A DNA stretch of 64,000 bases from Cyanophora paradoxa (Eukaryota > Glaucocystophyceae > Cyanophorales > Cyanophoraceae), in NCBI GenBank assembly GCA_004431415.1, contig QPMI01000210.1, forward strand, positions 62,001-126,000, in the 5' to 3' direction. Every line of letters starts with the position of its first letter. Positions within the stretch are counted from its first letter, which is position 1. Under the pieces are notes generated by a model. It was not told where the DNA came from, ran no database searches, and saw only the letters and a program-made list of their open reading frames with translations. Below, piece by piece: positions 51,423 through 61,770 of this stretch. The position numbers were made by a program, and so were the translations under genes.

Positions 51423-53419
51423 ATGCCGGCGCACCGCTGGGCACTCGCGTGCCTGCTGGCGCTGGCGGCGCTGCAGGTCGCAGCTGCGCAGCGCCAGGTC
51501 GTCATCTTCGATACGGACGTCGGTGCGGCGCGCCCAGCCCCGCGCTAGCGCGCGTACGCGCACGAGACGCGACTGCAGACCACGAAGACCTCTTTGGGAT
51601 GCTCTTCCTCGCGCGGTCGCCCCTCGTCGACATGCGGCTCGTCGTCATACACGGCGGCGGCTTCGGCGAGGTCACCTGGGGCGTGGACCACGCCAGCAAG
51701 CTTCTCTCGGTGCGCCATGCGTCCAGCTGCGCGCCGCAGTTGGATCGCCAGCTCCTGCAGGGCGCTTTGTCGGCTCGGGTCGCGGCTTGACCGGCCCGCC
51801 GCTCACGCCCCTCCCGCGACGCACAGCACGTCGGAATGACGCACGTACGCGTGTGCGCGGGGCCGGAGAAGGCCCTCACTGCCCTCGGCGTGGCGAACAA
51901 GGAGAAGATCCCCAAGCTCTGGCTCGCGGGCCTGCGAAACATGTTCGGCGCGCCTGCGCCGGCCGGAGCGCTCCTGCGTTCCCGTCCGCGCCGCTGACTG
52001 CGCGCCGGGTGTCGCAGGGCTGATGGACGAGCTGCCTCCCGGGAAGGCGCGGGCGTGCCCGACGGGCGGCGTGGAGGCGATGGCGGCCCTCATCAAATCT
52101 TCCAAGACGCGCGTCAAGGCGCGCGGGGCGCGGCGCGCAGCTCAGCTCGGCCGAAGCTTGAGCGCGCGCGGCCTCAGATCGTGTCGACGGGGGGCCTGAC
52201 GGCGATCGCGGAGCTCTTCCGGCGGCACCCCGAGCTGCGGACGGCGGTGGACGTCGTCGCGATGGGCGGCGCCGTCTACCACCCGGGCAACCTCAACGTC
52301 GGCGACTTCCAGAGCGTCCCCGACAACCGCGTCGCCGAGTGGAACGGCCCGCCCGCCCGCCGCCCGCCGCCGCGCCGCCGTCCGACGCGCTGGGCAGTGT
52401 TCCTGGACCCGGTGGCGGCGCGGGAGGTGCTGCAGGACGCGACGGCGGCGGGCGCGCGCGTGCTGCTCGTGCCCCTCGACGCCACGCGCGACGTGCCGAT
52501 GACGCCGGCCTTCCACCGCCGCCTGGGGGCCATCGCGAGCGGGGGCGGCATGCCCGGCACGAGCGCCTCGCCCCACGCCGTCTTCCTCCACCGCCTCATG
52601 TCCGCCTTCCGCGGCGTCGAGGGCAGGGACTTCGAGAACCTGTGCCCGCTCCCCCGCCTCCCCCCCCCCCCCCCCCCCCCCCCCCGCCCCGCCAGCAACT
52701 GCGAGCGGCGCAGGTACTTCTGGGACACGCTGACGTGCGTGGCGGCGGTGAAGCCGACGGTGGTGGCGGCGCGGACGGTGCGGCTGCGCGTGGACGTCTC
52801 CGACGGCCCCGCCTCGGGGCAGACGGCGGAGGACCGGGACGGGACCTTCGGGGGCGGGCCCCTCCAGGTCAGCCCTCCCGGGCCCCCGCCCGCTGCCCTC
52901 CGCCGGCCCCCAGGAGGCGGCCCCTGCGGCCACGAGCGCTGCCCTCGTCCTCCCTCGCCCCCCGCCTTCGCTCACGGCGGGGGCGGGCAGGTGGCGGTGG
53001 CGGCGGACACGCCCTTCTTCGAGGAGGAGTTCTTCACCACCCTCGGGCCCTTCGTCCGCCCCGCCCTCCCCCCGCCCCCTGCCCCCGCCTCCACATACGC
53101 CTCCGAAGGCTCTCCATGGGCCGGGCCGGCCAGGCCGCCGATCGCGAGCGCCCCCGCGCGGGACCCTAGGCTAGACGGCGCGGACGCCGGCGCTTGATGT
53201 AGACCTAGACGTGGGGGCAGCGCATGCCCTCCTCGCGGCCCCCTGACGCCGGGGCCGCTGCAGTCGCACGGGGCGGAGTACGCGGCGGCGGGCCTGAGCG
53301 CCGGGGTGGACGCCGCCGAGGAGGAGCTCCTCCGCGCCGCCGCCGCCGCCGCCGCAGACGCCGACGAGGCGACGCAGGGGGCCCAGGCGGCCCAGGGGGA
53401 GGCCGCCCCCGCCGCGTAG
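51423..53419 (+). CDS. Secreted inosine-uridine nucleoside hydrolase (IUNH family)
   Basis: MPAHRWALACLLALAALQVA with an AQR cleavage area is a signal peptide. Then VVIFDTDVDHEDLFGMLFLA (after removal of an intron) matches the N-terminal DxDxxxD calcium loop of nucleoside hydrolases. Further exons: LVDMRLVVIHGGGFGEVTWG, MTHVRVCAGPEKALTALGVA, CPTGGVEAMAALIKSSKTR, STGGLTAIAELFRRHPELRT, VVAMGGAVYHPGNLNVGDFQ, VFLDPVAAREVLQDATAAGA, LVPLDATRDVPMTPAF. The late calcium ligand region is YFWDTLTCVAAVKP. The protein hydrolyses N-glycosidic bonds of nucleosides, so extracellular or vacuolar purine/pyrimidine salvage is likely. The C-terminus is Ala/Glu-rich (ADADEATQGAQAAQGEAAPA), stop 53417-53419, convergent with the NYN gene. 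Confidence 0.82.
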
Positions 53420-53566
53420 CTCGGGGCAACTGTACAGCGCGAATTCGAACCAGAGGCGCTTGGATCGGAGGCTGGGGTACAGAATGGGGAGGGGAGGAGA
53501 GGAGAGGGGCCGGCCACTGTGCAGCACGGCCAGAGAGGCTCGGATCGAATTGAGGGGTAGGGGGCG

Positions 53567-55286
53567 TCAGGGGAAGGGGGCGCGGGGGGCGAGGAGGGGC
53601 ACGAAGCCGCAGGCGGGGCACTCGGAGGCGGGGCCCTCGCGCTCGAACATGCAGCTCGGGCACGCCAGCCCCAGCCCCCCGCCCGCCCCCGCCGCCCCCA
53701 CCGCCAGCGCTCCACCCGGCCGCCGGCCGGCGAGCTGGGGGGTGGCAGGGTCCATTCAGCTGTCTGCGCGGGGACGTGTGGGGGGCGTGCGGGCGGACCT
53801 GGGAGGGGGGGTCGTGGCCGGGGCCGCCGCCGCCGTCGTCGTCGTCTTCCGAGAGGTCGATCACCGCCGGCGCCCCAGCCGCCGCCCCCGCCCGGCCTGC
53901 CGCGGGGGGGCCCGGCCCCCGCGGCCGGCGGGGGCCCGCCGCCCCGCGGCCGCACCGCCTCGCACATCTGCGGCGGGCCGGGCGTCGCGGGCGCCCCGGG
54001 CGTCTGGGACGGGGCGGGGGCGGGCGGGCGCGCCTCGCAGTAGTCGCTCCGCCCCTCGTTTGCGTACGTGCAGGAAGGGCAGTCCCACTTGGGCCGCTCC
54101 GACGGCGACGGCGAGCGCGAGCGGCCCCGCGGCACTGCAGCGCGGCGGCGCGGGGCCGGCGTGGGCGCGAGGCGGCGCTGGCGGCGCTGGCGGCGAGCCG
54201 AGGCGCGCACGCGGCGGGCGGTCGTAGGACGGTGCGCTCGAGCTGCCGCCGCTTCCGCTGCCACTGCCGCTGGGCCCCGCCTGTGGCCCGTTGGCGCCGC
54301 GCCACTGCGGCGCCGGCCCTGCGCGCCTCCGTCGGGAAGACGGGCTGCGGGGAGGGCGTGGGGGACGGCACGGGGCGCACGGTTGGACTGCCCGCCGGCG
54401 CGGTCCCTCCGCATGCCCTTCGTGATGTGCTCGTCGAGCCAGTGGACCTGCGCGGCAGCGCGCGGTGAGGGCGCCGGCAGCCGGCGGGGGCGGGGGCGGG
54501 GGCGGGGGGGGCGTGCCTCGGAGACGAAGGACTGGAGGGTGCTGGAGACGGTGTTGTTGCGGAAGCCGAGGAGGACGGTGGTCTTGCCCAGGTCCGACGC
54601 CACCGTCACCGCGTCCTCGAAGTCCACGTCCCCCGTCAGCAGAGCGACCTCGTCCGCCTTCCCCTGGAAGCACGCCTTCACCAGCGCCACCGCGATCCTG
54701 CCCGCGCACCCCCGCCCCGCTCGGAGGCTACCGGCGGTCGGGCCGGCGGCGAGCGGGGCGGGCGCAGCGCACCCGACGTCGACGCCGGCCTGCTCCTGCC
54801 CCTGCGTCTGCTGCTTGCAGTGGCGGCAGAAGACGCTCTTCGCTTTCATCCGGTGCCGGCTGACTCGGAACTGCGGCCCATCCGGCGGCGCGCGGGAGAG
54901 CAGGTTTTCGAACTAGGTTGGAGGCGTGAGCGGCGGCGGGTTGCCCGCGCCGGCGTGGAGAGGAAGGCCCGCACCCTCCTGAAATTTTCTTTTGCGTCAG
55001 GCCTATCCGGCGACGCAGTGAAGTACAGGCGCTCGTAGAAGCTCCCCTTGCACAGGTGCTCGAGCAGCTTGCGGAAGGCTATCCAGTCGAACTGCGCGAC
55101 GGATCAGGGCATAGGGATGATCGTTCGCATCTCGCAGCAAACCTCCTCGCGCGGGATCTTGTAGTGCCGTTCGAGGCACTGTTCGAGGTACGCGCCGTCG
55201 ATTATGAGCAGGCGCTTCTTTGATCCTGACGCGGCTGCTGCAGCCGCAGGCGCCGGCGAAACGTGGGCTGCCGGTGCCCCCTGCAT
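53567..55286 (-). CDS. NYN (PIN-like) ribonuclease-fold protein with two RanBP2-type zinc fingers
   Basis: ATG 55286: MQGAPAAHVSPAPAAAAAAS, then KKRLLIIDGAYLEQCLERHY (first acidic strand of the NYN fold), FDWIAFRKLLEHLCKGSFYE and RLYFTASPD, KSVFCRHCKQQTQGQEQAGV, VRIAVALVKACFQGKADEVA, LLTGDVDFEDAVTVASDLGK, TTVLLGFRNNTVSSTLQSF, VHWLDEHITKG. IDGxxL and TGDxDF carry the catalytic-type aspartates. Then a basic linker (RQWQRKRR-like), zinc finger 1 WDCPSCTYANEGRSDYCE|MC, formed only after removal of a GC-AG intron, and zinc finger 2 LACPSCMFEREGPASECPAC near the C-terminus (ends LLAPRAPFP). Such fingers bind single-stranded RNA or ubiquitin. An RNA-processing nuclease is likely. Diverges from D-lactate dehydrogenase. 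Confidence 0.8.
53968..54033 (-). other. GC-AG intron in the NYN gene
   Basis: 66 bp, starting GCGCGCCCG and ending CGCCGCAG on the minus strand. Splicing turns YCE into YCEMC and so restores the C-x2-C half of the first RanBP2 zinc finger. Retaining it destroys the finger. Confidence 0.8.
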
Positions 55287-55429
55287 CGCTCCGGGCCCAT
55301 CGCCCCACGCCTGAGCATGAGTTCAGCAAGCGGGCCGGCCCTCGCGCGCTCCAGCGGCAGCGCGCACCTCCGCCATGTCCAGACTCTAGCGCTGTTCCTG
55401 TCGATCGTTCGCGCAGTTGGAGTTGCTGA

Positions 55430-55507
55430 AGTGGCTGAACTTCAGCTGCTGAACTACAGCTGACCGCTGCTCAGCGGCTGCTCAGCCGCTGCTCAGCGGC
55501 TGCTGCG
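55430..55507. repeat. GCTGCTCAGC-type tandem repeat in the shared promoter
   Basis: GCTGCTCAGCGGCTGCTCAG units repeat four to five times, each containing CAGC/GCTG palindromes. They lie 35-110 bp before the D-lactate dehydrogenase ATG (55540), between two divergent genes. Confidence 0.7.
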
Positions 55508-55539
55508 GGCGCGGGGTACAAGTGCCCGAAAAACTTTCG

Positions 55540-58134
55540 ATGCGGGCGTTCCAGCGGCTCGCGCGGGCTGCTGGCGCGTCGCTGGCGTCCGCCACGACCG
55601 TGCGGCGGGTCGGCGCCGTCGCCGGGGCCGCTGCCGTCGCGGCCGGCGCGTGGGCGGCTTCCGACGGCTGGATCGCCCTGCCGTGGCCGGTCCGCGCCGC
55701 CTCTCTGCCGCCGCCTCGAAGAGAGATCGCGGGCTGACGTGCGGGTGTCGCGCAGGTCGCCGTCACGTACGCAGAGGCCAAGAGTGCGCCGCGCCGGGCT
55801 TGACACCGCCGCGGCGGGGCCCCTAAGCGCGCCGCGTGCAGGGGCTCCGCGGCACGTGAGTGCGGCGGCGGTGAAGGAGCTGCAGCAGCTGCTCGGGGAC
55901 CGCCTGTCGCTGGACGAGGGCGAGCGGGAGCACCACGGGAAGGACGTCTCCTGGTGCGGCGCCCCGCGCGGCGCGGCGCCGGCGCCGCGCCGACGGAGCT
56001 CGGCGCGACAGGCACGAGGGCCACCCGCCGCACGCGGTGGCGTACCCGCGGACGACGGAGGAGGTGAGCGGGATCGTGAAGATCTGCTCGAAGCACGGTG
56101 TGCCGATCATCCCCTACGGCTCCGGCACCTCCCTCGAGGGCCACACCACCGCCCTCGTCGGCGGTGCGCCCCGCGCCCTCCACCCGCGCAGCCCCCGCCT
56201 CGCTCAAACCTTGCGCGACGGCGGGCAGGGCTGTGCGTGGACATGTCGGGGATGAACAAGGTGCTGGCCGTCAACGTGGACGACCAGGACTGCGTCGTCG
56301 AGGCGCGCCTTTCTTTTCCACGCGACTCGGTCGACTGCTCAAATTTGACGCGCGGGGCGCGGCAGGCGGGGGTGCCCTGGCAGGACCTCAACGAGCACCT
56401 CGCCCCCTACGGCCTCTTCTTCCCCATGGCCCGCCCGCCCACCCGCCCCCTTCCTCTCGCCCCCGCCACGCGGCTCAGGCCCCCGCAGGACCCCGGGCCG
56501 AACGCCTCCATCGGCGGCATGGTGCCGGCCCGCCAGCCCCGCCCCGCCCCGCGGGGCCGAGCGTGGCCGGCGGGCCGCAGGTGGGGACGAGCTGCAGCGG
56601 CCCCAACGCGGTGCGCTACGGCACGATGAAGGCCAACGTCCTCGGCCTCAAGGCGCGCCTCTGCGCACCCCGGCTCCGCGCTCGTGTACCCCGCCGCCTG
56701 ACGCCCGGGCGGCGGGCGCCCCGGCAGGTCGTGCTCCCCTCGGGCGACGTCATCAAGGCGCGGCGCACTCCCCCTCCCCATCAGACGGCGCTCCGCTCAT
56801 GGAACGCCCCTCACCCCCCTCCCCCCAGACGGCGAACCGGGCGCGGAAGAGCTCGGCGGGGTACGACCTGACGCGGCTGTTCGTGGGGTCGGAGGGGACG
56901 CTGGGCCTGGTGACGGAGGCGACGCTGAAGCTGCAGCGGGTGCCGGCCGCCTCGAGCGTTGCCGTCTGCGACTTCCCCTCCGTGGAGGCCGCCTCGCGCG
57001 CCGTCATCGCCCTCTTCAAGCGCGGCGTCGTCGTCGGCAAGGCCCGCCCCCGCCCCGCCCCCGCCCCACCCCCGCCCCGGCCCGCGGCGCCGGTGACGGG
57101 GCGGCAGGTGGAGCTGCTGGACGCGCCGATGGTCAAGGCCATCAACCTCCACGCCGGCTTCTCCTTCCCCCGCCCGCCCCCGGCCCCGCCCCGGCCCCGC
57201 CCGCCCCCGCCCCCCTGACGCCCACGGCGGGCCTCGCAGAGCGGCCGCACATCTTCTTCGAGTTCACGGGGACGCCGGCGACGGTGGAGGAGTCGGCGGC
57301 GATCACGCGGGGCATCGCGGGGGAGCACGGCGGCGGCGCCTTCGCGTACGCCACCGACCCCGAGGAGAAGAGGCGCCTCTGGAGGGCCCGCAAGGAGGCC
57401 TTCTGGGCCGCCGGCACCCTCCGCCCGGGCTCCCAGGCGAGCGAGCGAGCCGGCGGGGGCCCCTCGCGCCCCCCCCGGGGCGCCGCGCGCTGAGGGGCCC
57501 GCAGGTGTGGACGACGGACGTGTGCGTGCCGGTGTCGCGCCTCGCCGACTGCATCCACGAGACGGCCGAGGACCTCGCCCGCTCCTCCCTCATCGCCCCC
57601 CTCGTCGGCCCGCCCCGCCCCGCCCCGCCCCGGCCCCTCCTCGTCGCCCCCGGCGACATCCTCTCGCGACGCGCAGGGCACGTGGGGGACGGCAACTTCC
57701 ACCTCCTCGTCCTCCTCGACCCCGAGTGCGCTGCGGGGGCCCGGGGCGCCTCCCCGCCCCCTCCGCCCCGCCCCGCCTCACCCGCCCCAGGAACCCCGCC
57801 GAGCTCGCCGAGGCCCGCCGCATCAACGGGCGTCTCATCCGCAGGTCCCCTCCCCCGCCCCGGCTCTCCAATCCCCTGCTCCTCTGAGCGGCGGGGCCGC
57901 GCAGGGCGATCGCGATGGACGGGACGTGCACGGGCGAGCACGGCATCGGCATCGGCAAGATGGTGCCGCCGCCCCCCACGGCGCCCGCCGCCGCCCCCGC
58001 GGCTCATCCCCCGCTGGCAGGAGTTCCTGGCTGAGGAGCTGGGGCCCGGGGCCGTGGATCTCATGCGCACGATCAAGCGCGCCGTGGACCCCAAGGGCAT
58101 CATGAACCCCGGCAAGATCTTCACCGACAACTGA
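55540..58134 (+). CDS. DLD: D-lactate dehydrogenase (cytochrome), FAD-linked, mitochondrial
   Basis: Oxidises D-lactate to pyruvate. ATG 55540 starts MRAFQRLARAAGASLASATT then VGAVAGAAAVAAGAWA, a presequence and single hydrophobic anchor as in the intermembrane-space yeast enzyme. Exons: VKELQQLLGDRLSLDEGERE, HHGKDVSW, PHAVAYPRTTEEVSGIVKIC, KHGVPIIPYGSGTSLEGHTT (FAD diphosphate loop), GLCVDMSGMNKVLAVN, PWQDLNEHLAPYGLFFPMDP, GPNASIGGMV, GTSCSGPNAVRYGTMKANVL, KSSAGYDLTRLFVGSEGTLG, VELLDAPMVKAINLHAGF, AAITRGIAGEHGGGAFAYA, VWTTDVCVPVSRLADCIHET, GHVGDGNFHLLVLLDPE, CTGEHGIGIGK and VDPKGIMNPGKIFTDN. The catalytic/FAD signatures are intact. Glycolate dehydrogenase is a close relative; the membrane anchor favours D-lactate. 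Confidence 0.9.
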
Positions 58135-58569
58135 GCGTCCCGCCCCAGCCCCCGGCCCCCCGCCCGTTCCTCTGAGCTAGCATCCCGGCCCACCGCGTGT
58201 CGCCCAGCCGCTAGGGAAGGAGGGAATCCAGCAGCGGGTCGGAAAACGGATCCCGGTCGCCCGCCCGCGGGGGCTGCCGAGGCGGAAACCGGCCCAGACC
58301 GCAGAGCTAGAGGCCAGCGTGCCGTTCGTCCCGTCCAGATCGCCGCCCGGTACTGCTGCTTAGAGCCGGCTGGGGCTAGCGATATCGATAGCGAGCGAAC
58401 TGCAGCGGGACTCGAGCGGCGTCATGCGTTCAGATCAGAAGGTAGTACACGACATGCCGACGAGTTGGGGACATGTGCAACGATGGGTTTGAACGAGCAG
58501 GCGGGCAGAACGCTGCTGTGGGCAGGCGATCCCAACCGAGCTCCAGCGCTCGTCGAGCGGGCTGGAAGC
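58135..58569. other. Intergenic region between convergent genes
   Basis: No supported gene. 3' UTRs of D-lactate dehydrogenase and RPS29. A GCGATATCGATAGCGAGC stretch lies near 58378. Confidence 0.4.
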
Positions 58570-58915
58570 TTAGCGGTACTGCGAGAAGGATCCCATATAT
58601 GCGTCAGCAAAGCGCAAGGGCTTGAGGGCTCCTGCGCCTGCCCACCTTGATGAAGCCGATGTTCGCGGAGTGGTCGCGGAAGCAGCGGCGGCACATCATC
58701 AGGCCGTACTTGCGGATCAGGCCGTGGTGGTTGTTGCACACACGGCTGCCCCGCAGCGCGTCAGCGGAGCCAAGATACGCGATCGCACGCCACAGCTCCC
58801 TCACCACTGGCGGGAGCCAGCGCCGTACTTCTTCGGGTGCGAGTTCCAAATCGCCTGCGCCCCGCGGTCAGAGCGCCCGGAGGGGCGGGGCCGCCGAGCG
58901 TGCCTGGTGGCCCAT
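58570..58915 (-). CDS. RPS29: 40S ribosomal protein S29 (uS14)
   Basis: Four exons: 58915-58904, 58854-58805, 58745-58646 and 58578-58570. They total 171 nt, i.e. 56 residues plus stop, exactly the usual length. Product: [56 protein letters not shown]. The zinc-binding CxxC...CxxC (CRVC and CRRC) is intact. The first intron (58903-58855) has a GC donor; the other two are GT-AG. The gene diverges from the F-box/Sel1 gene. Confidence 0.95.
58855..58903 (-). other. GC-AG intron in RPS29
   Basis: 49 bp, begins GCACGCTCGG and ends GGGGCGCAG. It falls after MGHQ, which is invariant in S29, and no GT lies between the ATG and the point where the sequence stops matching, so the GC donor is forced by the protein. 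Confidence 0.85.
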
Positions 58916-59146
58916 GTTGTTGCAGAGTACCCGTGCCGGGCCGGGTACGGCGGTACGCGCGGGTTAGTGCCTGAAGCCGTTGCAGGGGTACAAGCTCACG
59001 ATTTTCGTGCCTTTCTTTTTGCTTTCAGCCATTCCCAACCGCTCCCAAACGCCCGAACACACCGCGGTGAGCGCATCTGCCGCGGTGACGCGCCCCCCGC
59101 GGCCCGGCAGCCAGCGCCGCCGGCTGGCAAAGCAGCAACAGCAGCA

Positions 59147-60232
59147 ATGTTCTTATTCGAGTGCGGCGGGTGCGGAGCCGCCGCAGCCGCCCCGGAGGAT
59201 CCAGCCAGCTGCAGCCCGGCGAGCCCTCTCTCGCTGCCATCCGATCTAATCGTTTCCGTCCTCGAGTTACTGGGCGCCGTGGACCTTTTCCGCGCAGGAC
59301 AGGTGAGCTTGCATGACGTACGCCTGATATGTATCCACGTCCGCTTGTTCCTGCCACTGCCGGACGAGAACGCGTACGGCGGGAACAGCCAGTTCTAGTT
59401 CTCCGCCGCGCCGCGGCGCCGTCGCTCCGTCCGATTAAGAATTGTCTGTATGCAGGTCTGCCGCGAGTTCCGTTCGGCGGCGCAAAATCCGCGGCTGTGG
59501 AGGACCGCCCGTGTCTCCAGCAAACTGCCGCAGGACCTGTACAGGGCGAACGTGGCGACTCTGCAGATCAGCTCTCTCGTCCCTCTGTGCGTTTTGCAGC
59601 GGGCCGCCTCCTGGAGGAATCGGGAGGCGCTCTGGCTACTTGGGCGGATGCACTTGATCGGCTCCCCCATGATGGCTCTGCTGCCTGACGAGGCGCACGG
59701 CATGTCCCTTCTCCTTGAGGCGGTGAGTCTCCTCCTGAGGAGGTGAGCGGCGTGCTCTCCGTGACACTCCCGGCCCGCCTGCGCAGGCGCAGATGGGACA
59801 CGCGCAGGCCCAGTACGAACTCGCGCTCGCCCACGCCCGCCGCGGCGACGACCGCAGCTACATCTACTGTACGCTTACTCTTTTATGCCATTTCCTTCGA
59901 ATTCTCTTCAGCTCACCCTCTGTCTCAAGGGACTCAACGGGCGGCGAACCAGGGGCACTCGCTGGCGCAGATCGCGCTCGGACTCGCATTCGCCTGCGGG
60001 CGGCGCGGCCTGCCCCAAGACCTCGCCGCGTTCCAGAAGTGGCGCCTGTGCGCGCTGCCCTCGCCCTTGCCCTCGAGCTCCGAGGCCGCGGGCTGAGCTG
60101 CCCCCGCGCAGGCTCTCGGGGTGCACGCAGGAGTACCACGTGAACCCGAACATGACCGAGGAGCAGGCGCGGGAGGGCGCACGGCAGGCCGCCCTCTGGC
60201 GGCCCGCCGTCGAGCTCGAGCGCGAGGACTAG
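59147..60232 (+). CDS. F-box protein with Sel1-like repeats
   Basis: MFLFECGGCGAAAAAPEDPA, then the F-box SLPSDLIVSVLELLGAVDLF and RAGQ|VCREFRSAAQNPRLWR, interrupted by an intron at about 59302-59453. After RTARVSSKLPQDLYRANVAT comes a helical solenoid: NREALWLLGRMHLIGSPMMA, DEAHGMSLLLEA|AQMGHAQA, QYELALAHARRGD, AANQGHSLAQIALGLAFACG and RRGLPQDLAAFQKW, which fit Sel1-like units (A-x-x-G-x-x-x-A-x-x-x-L-G). It ends NPNMTEEQAREGARQAALWR and VELERED. It is likely an SCF adaptor that recognises targets through the Sel1 solenoid. Exon borders after 60060 are unsure. Confidence 0.7.
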
Positions 60233-60421
60233 CAACAGCGCGGCATGTCGGACGATTGCTTTACAGACGCGTACCGTAGTACTCTTCGGATTCGCATTTC
60301 AAGTTTAGATCAAACTAGCTCGGAGCTGATTAAATGAGTAGCTCGGGTGAAAATTCATGTACAGTTGTCGCCAGCGGGGGATCAGAATCGATATCGTTTC
60401 CACTAGAACCAACGTTGACTG

Positions 60422-60583
60422 CTCGAACCTATGTGAGCGTCAGCGTAGCATAGGGCAGTGTATGGCTGCCAAATAAAGGCAGCCTTGCTTACGCACATAT
60501 GTACAAGGGGCGCACTTACAAGTTATAAGTGCGCCCCTGGGGTACAAGCCTCAGTCTTGCTTCGCAGCCAAGGCCTCTAAGCT
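60422..60583 (+). repeat. 162-bp direct repeat, copy 1
   Basis: From CTCGAACCTATGTG to GCCTCTAAGCT, identical base for base to 62468-62629. It contains a hairpin GGCTGCC-AAATAAA-GGCAGCC with the polyadenylation hexamer AATAAA in the loop (60464-60484) and a 13-bp stem AGGGGCGCACTTA/TAAGTGCGCCCCT (about 60505-60537) with a 7-base loop. Confidence 0.95.
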
Positions 60584-60589
60584 GAGGTC

Positions 60590-61770
60590 ATGGCTCGCTC
60601 GCGGAGGAGCCCATCGTGGGCCCCTCTGTTCGTAGTCGTCTTGACCATCATTCTGCTCGTCGCCTGTGCCGAGGCGGCGCAGAAACGCAAGTCAACGGCC
60701 ACTGGTGCGCGCAAGTCGGCCAAACCCAAGACGGCGACGACCCCCGCGCCCCAGGCCCGGAGGTCGTCATCTCGTCTTCAAGCTCCGGCCAACGACAGTG
60801 CGGAGGAGGAGCAGCCTGCACCTCCGCCGACGCGATCTCGCAAAGGCAAGGAGAAAGCCGTGTCGCCGGATCCGGACCAGCAGCAGTCCGACCCAGAAGA
60901 TGAACCTGAGGACGACGTTGCCGTTAGACTGGCACAGCGTGAGCAGTTCGGTGGCGCCTACGACGAGGAAGAGCAAGTGGCTGCGCGCAACTTTCCGAAC
61001 TTGGCGCAAGTGGATCCGGGCGCGGCTGGCCCGTCAACCGGCTTCACCCGTCACCTTCAAGGCCCTTATGCTGTACCCGCTGGCAACTCGACTGCCCCAA
61101 CGTCGACCAAACCGGCAGCGGGTGCGCTTCCGCCAGCGTGGGCTGAGCTACTTCAGCGTGGGATAGATAGCGCGGTCATCAAGCTTCAAGAGCAGCAGCA
61201 GCAGCAGCTCGGCGAGCAGCAGAAAGACAACCATGAGGCTATGCAGCTCAAAAACCCGTGGCTTCGTGAGCTTGCCCTGCAGCTATCGCAGCTTAAGTTT
61301 CAGCTCAAGAGATGCTCTTCGTGCACTGCGTGCTACGATCACGTAAAGCAGAGCCTCAAAATCCTCGACGAGCTCCGGAAGCGGATCGACATTCGCGACA
61401 AGGGCGGCGACAAGCTTGCCGAGCGGCTGGCAGGTGTGCCAGAGGAGTATCGGGGCACGGCTGCGGCGCTGGCGCACGCGCTCAACATTGCTGGCCCGGA
61501 GGCCGCCGGCGGGCGCCCGTATGTGCAGCACGCCAACCCGCGCCCCAGCACCAGGGCCGCGATCGCCCGCCGTCGCAGCGCAACAGCGGGATGTGTTTCC
61601 GCTGCAACAAGCCCGGGCATGTCGTGAAGGATTGCCCGAACGAGCCGCGCCCCGGCTGGCGCGACCCCCCAAGTAGACGTGCGCGCCCTTGTGTGGACGC
61701 GCAGTTTTCGTTTCGCATTTCGCTAGATACTAGTGTTTCGGTGTGTTCTTGCAAGCATAAGTATTGCTAG
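60590..61770 (+). CDS. Gag-like ORF with CCHC zinc knuckle after a frame switch
   Basis: ATG 60590 gives MARSRRSPSWAPLFVVVLTI followed by ILLVACAEAAQ, a signal-peptide-like start unusual for Gag. Then come Lys/Ser/Pro-rich sequence, RLAQREQFGGAYDEEEQVAA, AWAELLQRGIDSAVIKLQEQ, NPWLRELALQLSQLKFQLKR, CYDHVKQSLKILDELRKRID and GTAAALAHALNIAGPEAAGG. This frame stops at 61625-61627. The knuckle CFRCNKPGHVVKDC is in the -1 frame at about 61595-61636, which stays open to 61770. A -1 frameshift, an indel or a missed intron between about 61500 and 61590 would join them. The knuckle (C-x2-C-x4-H-x4-C) is a nucleic-acid binder of retroelement capsid proteins. Confidence 0.65.
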
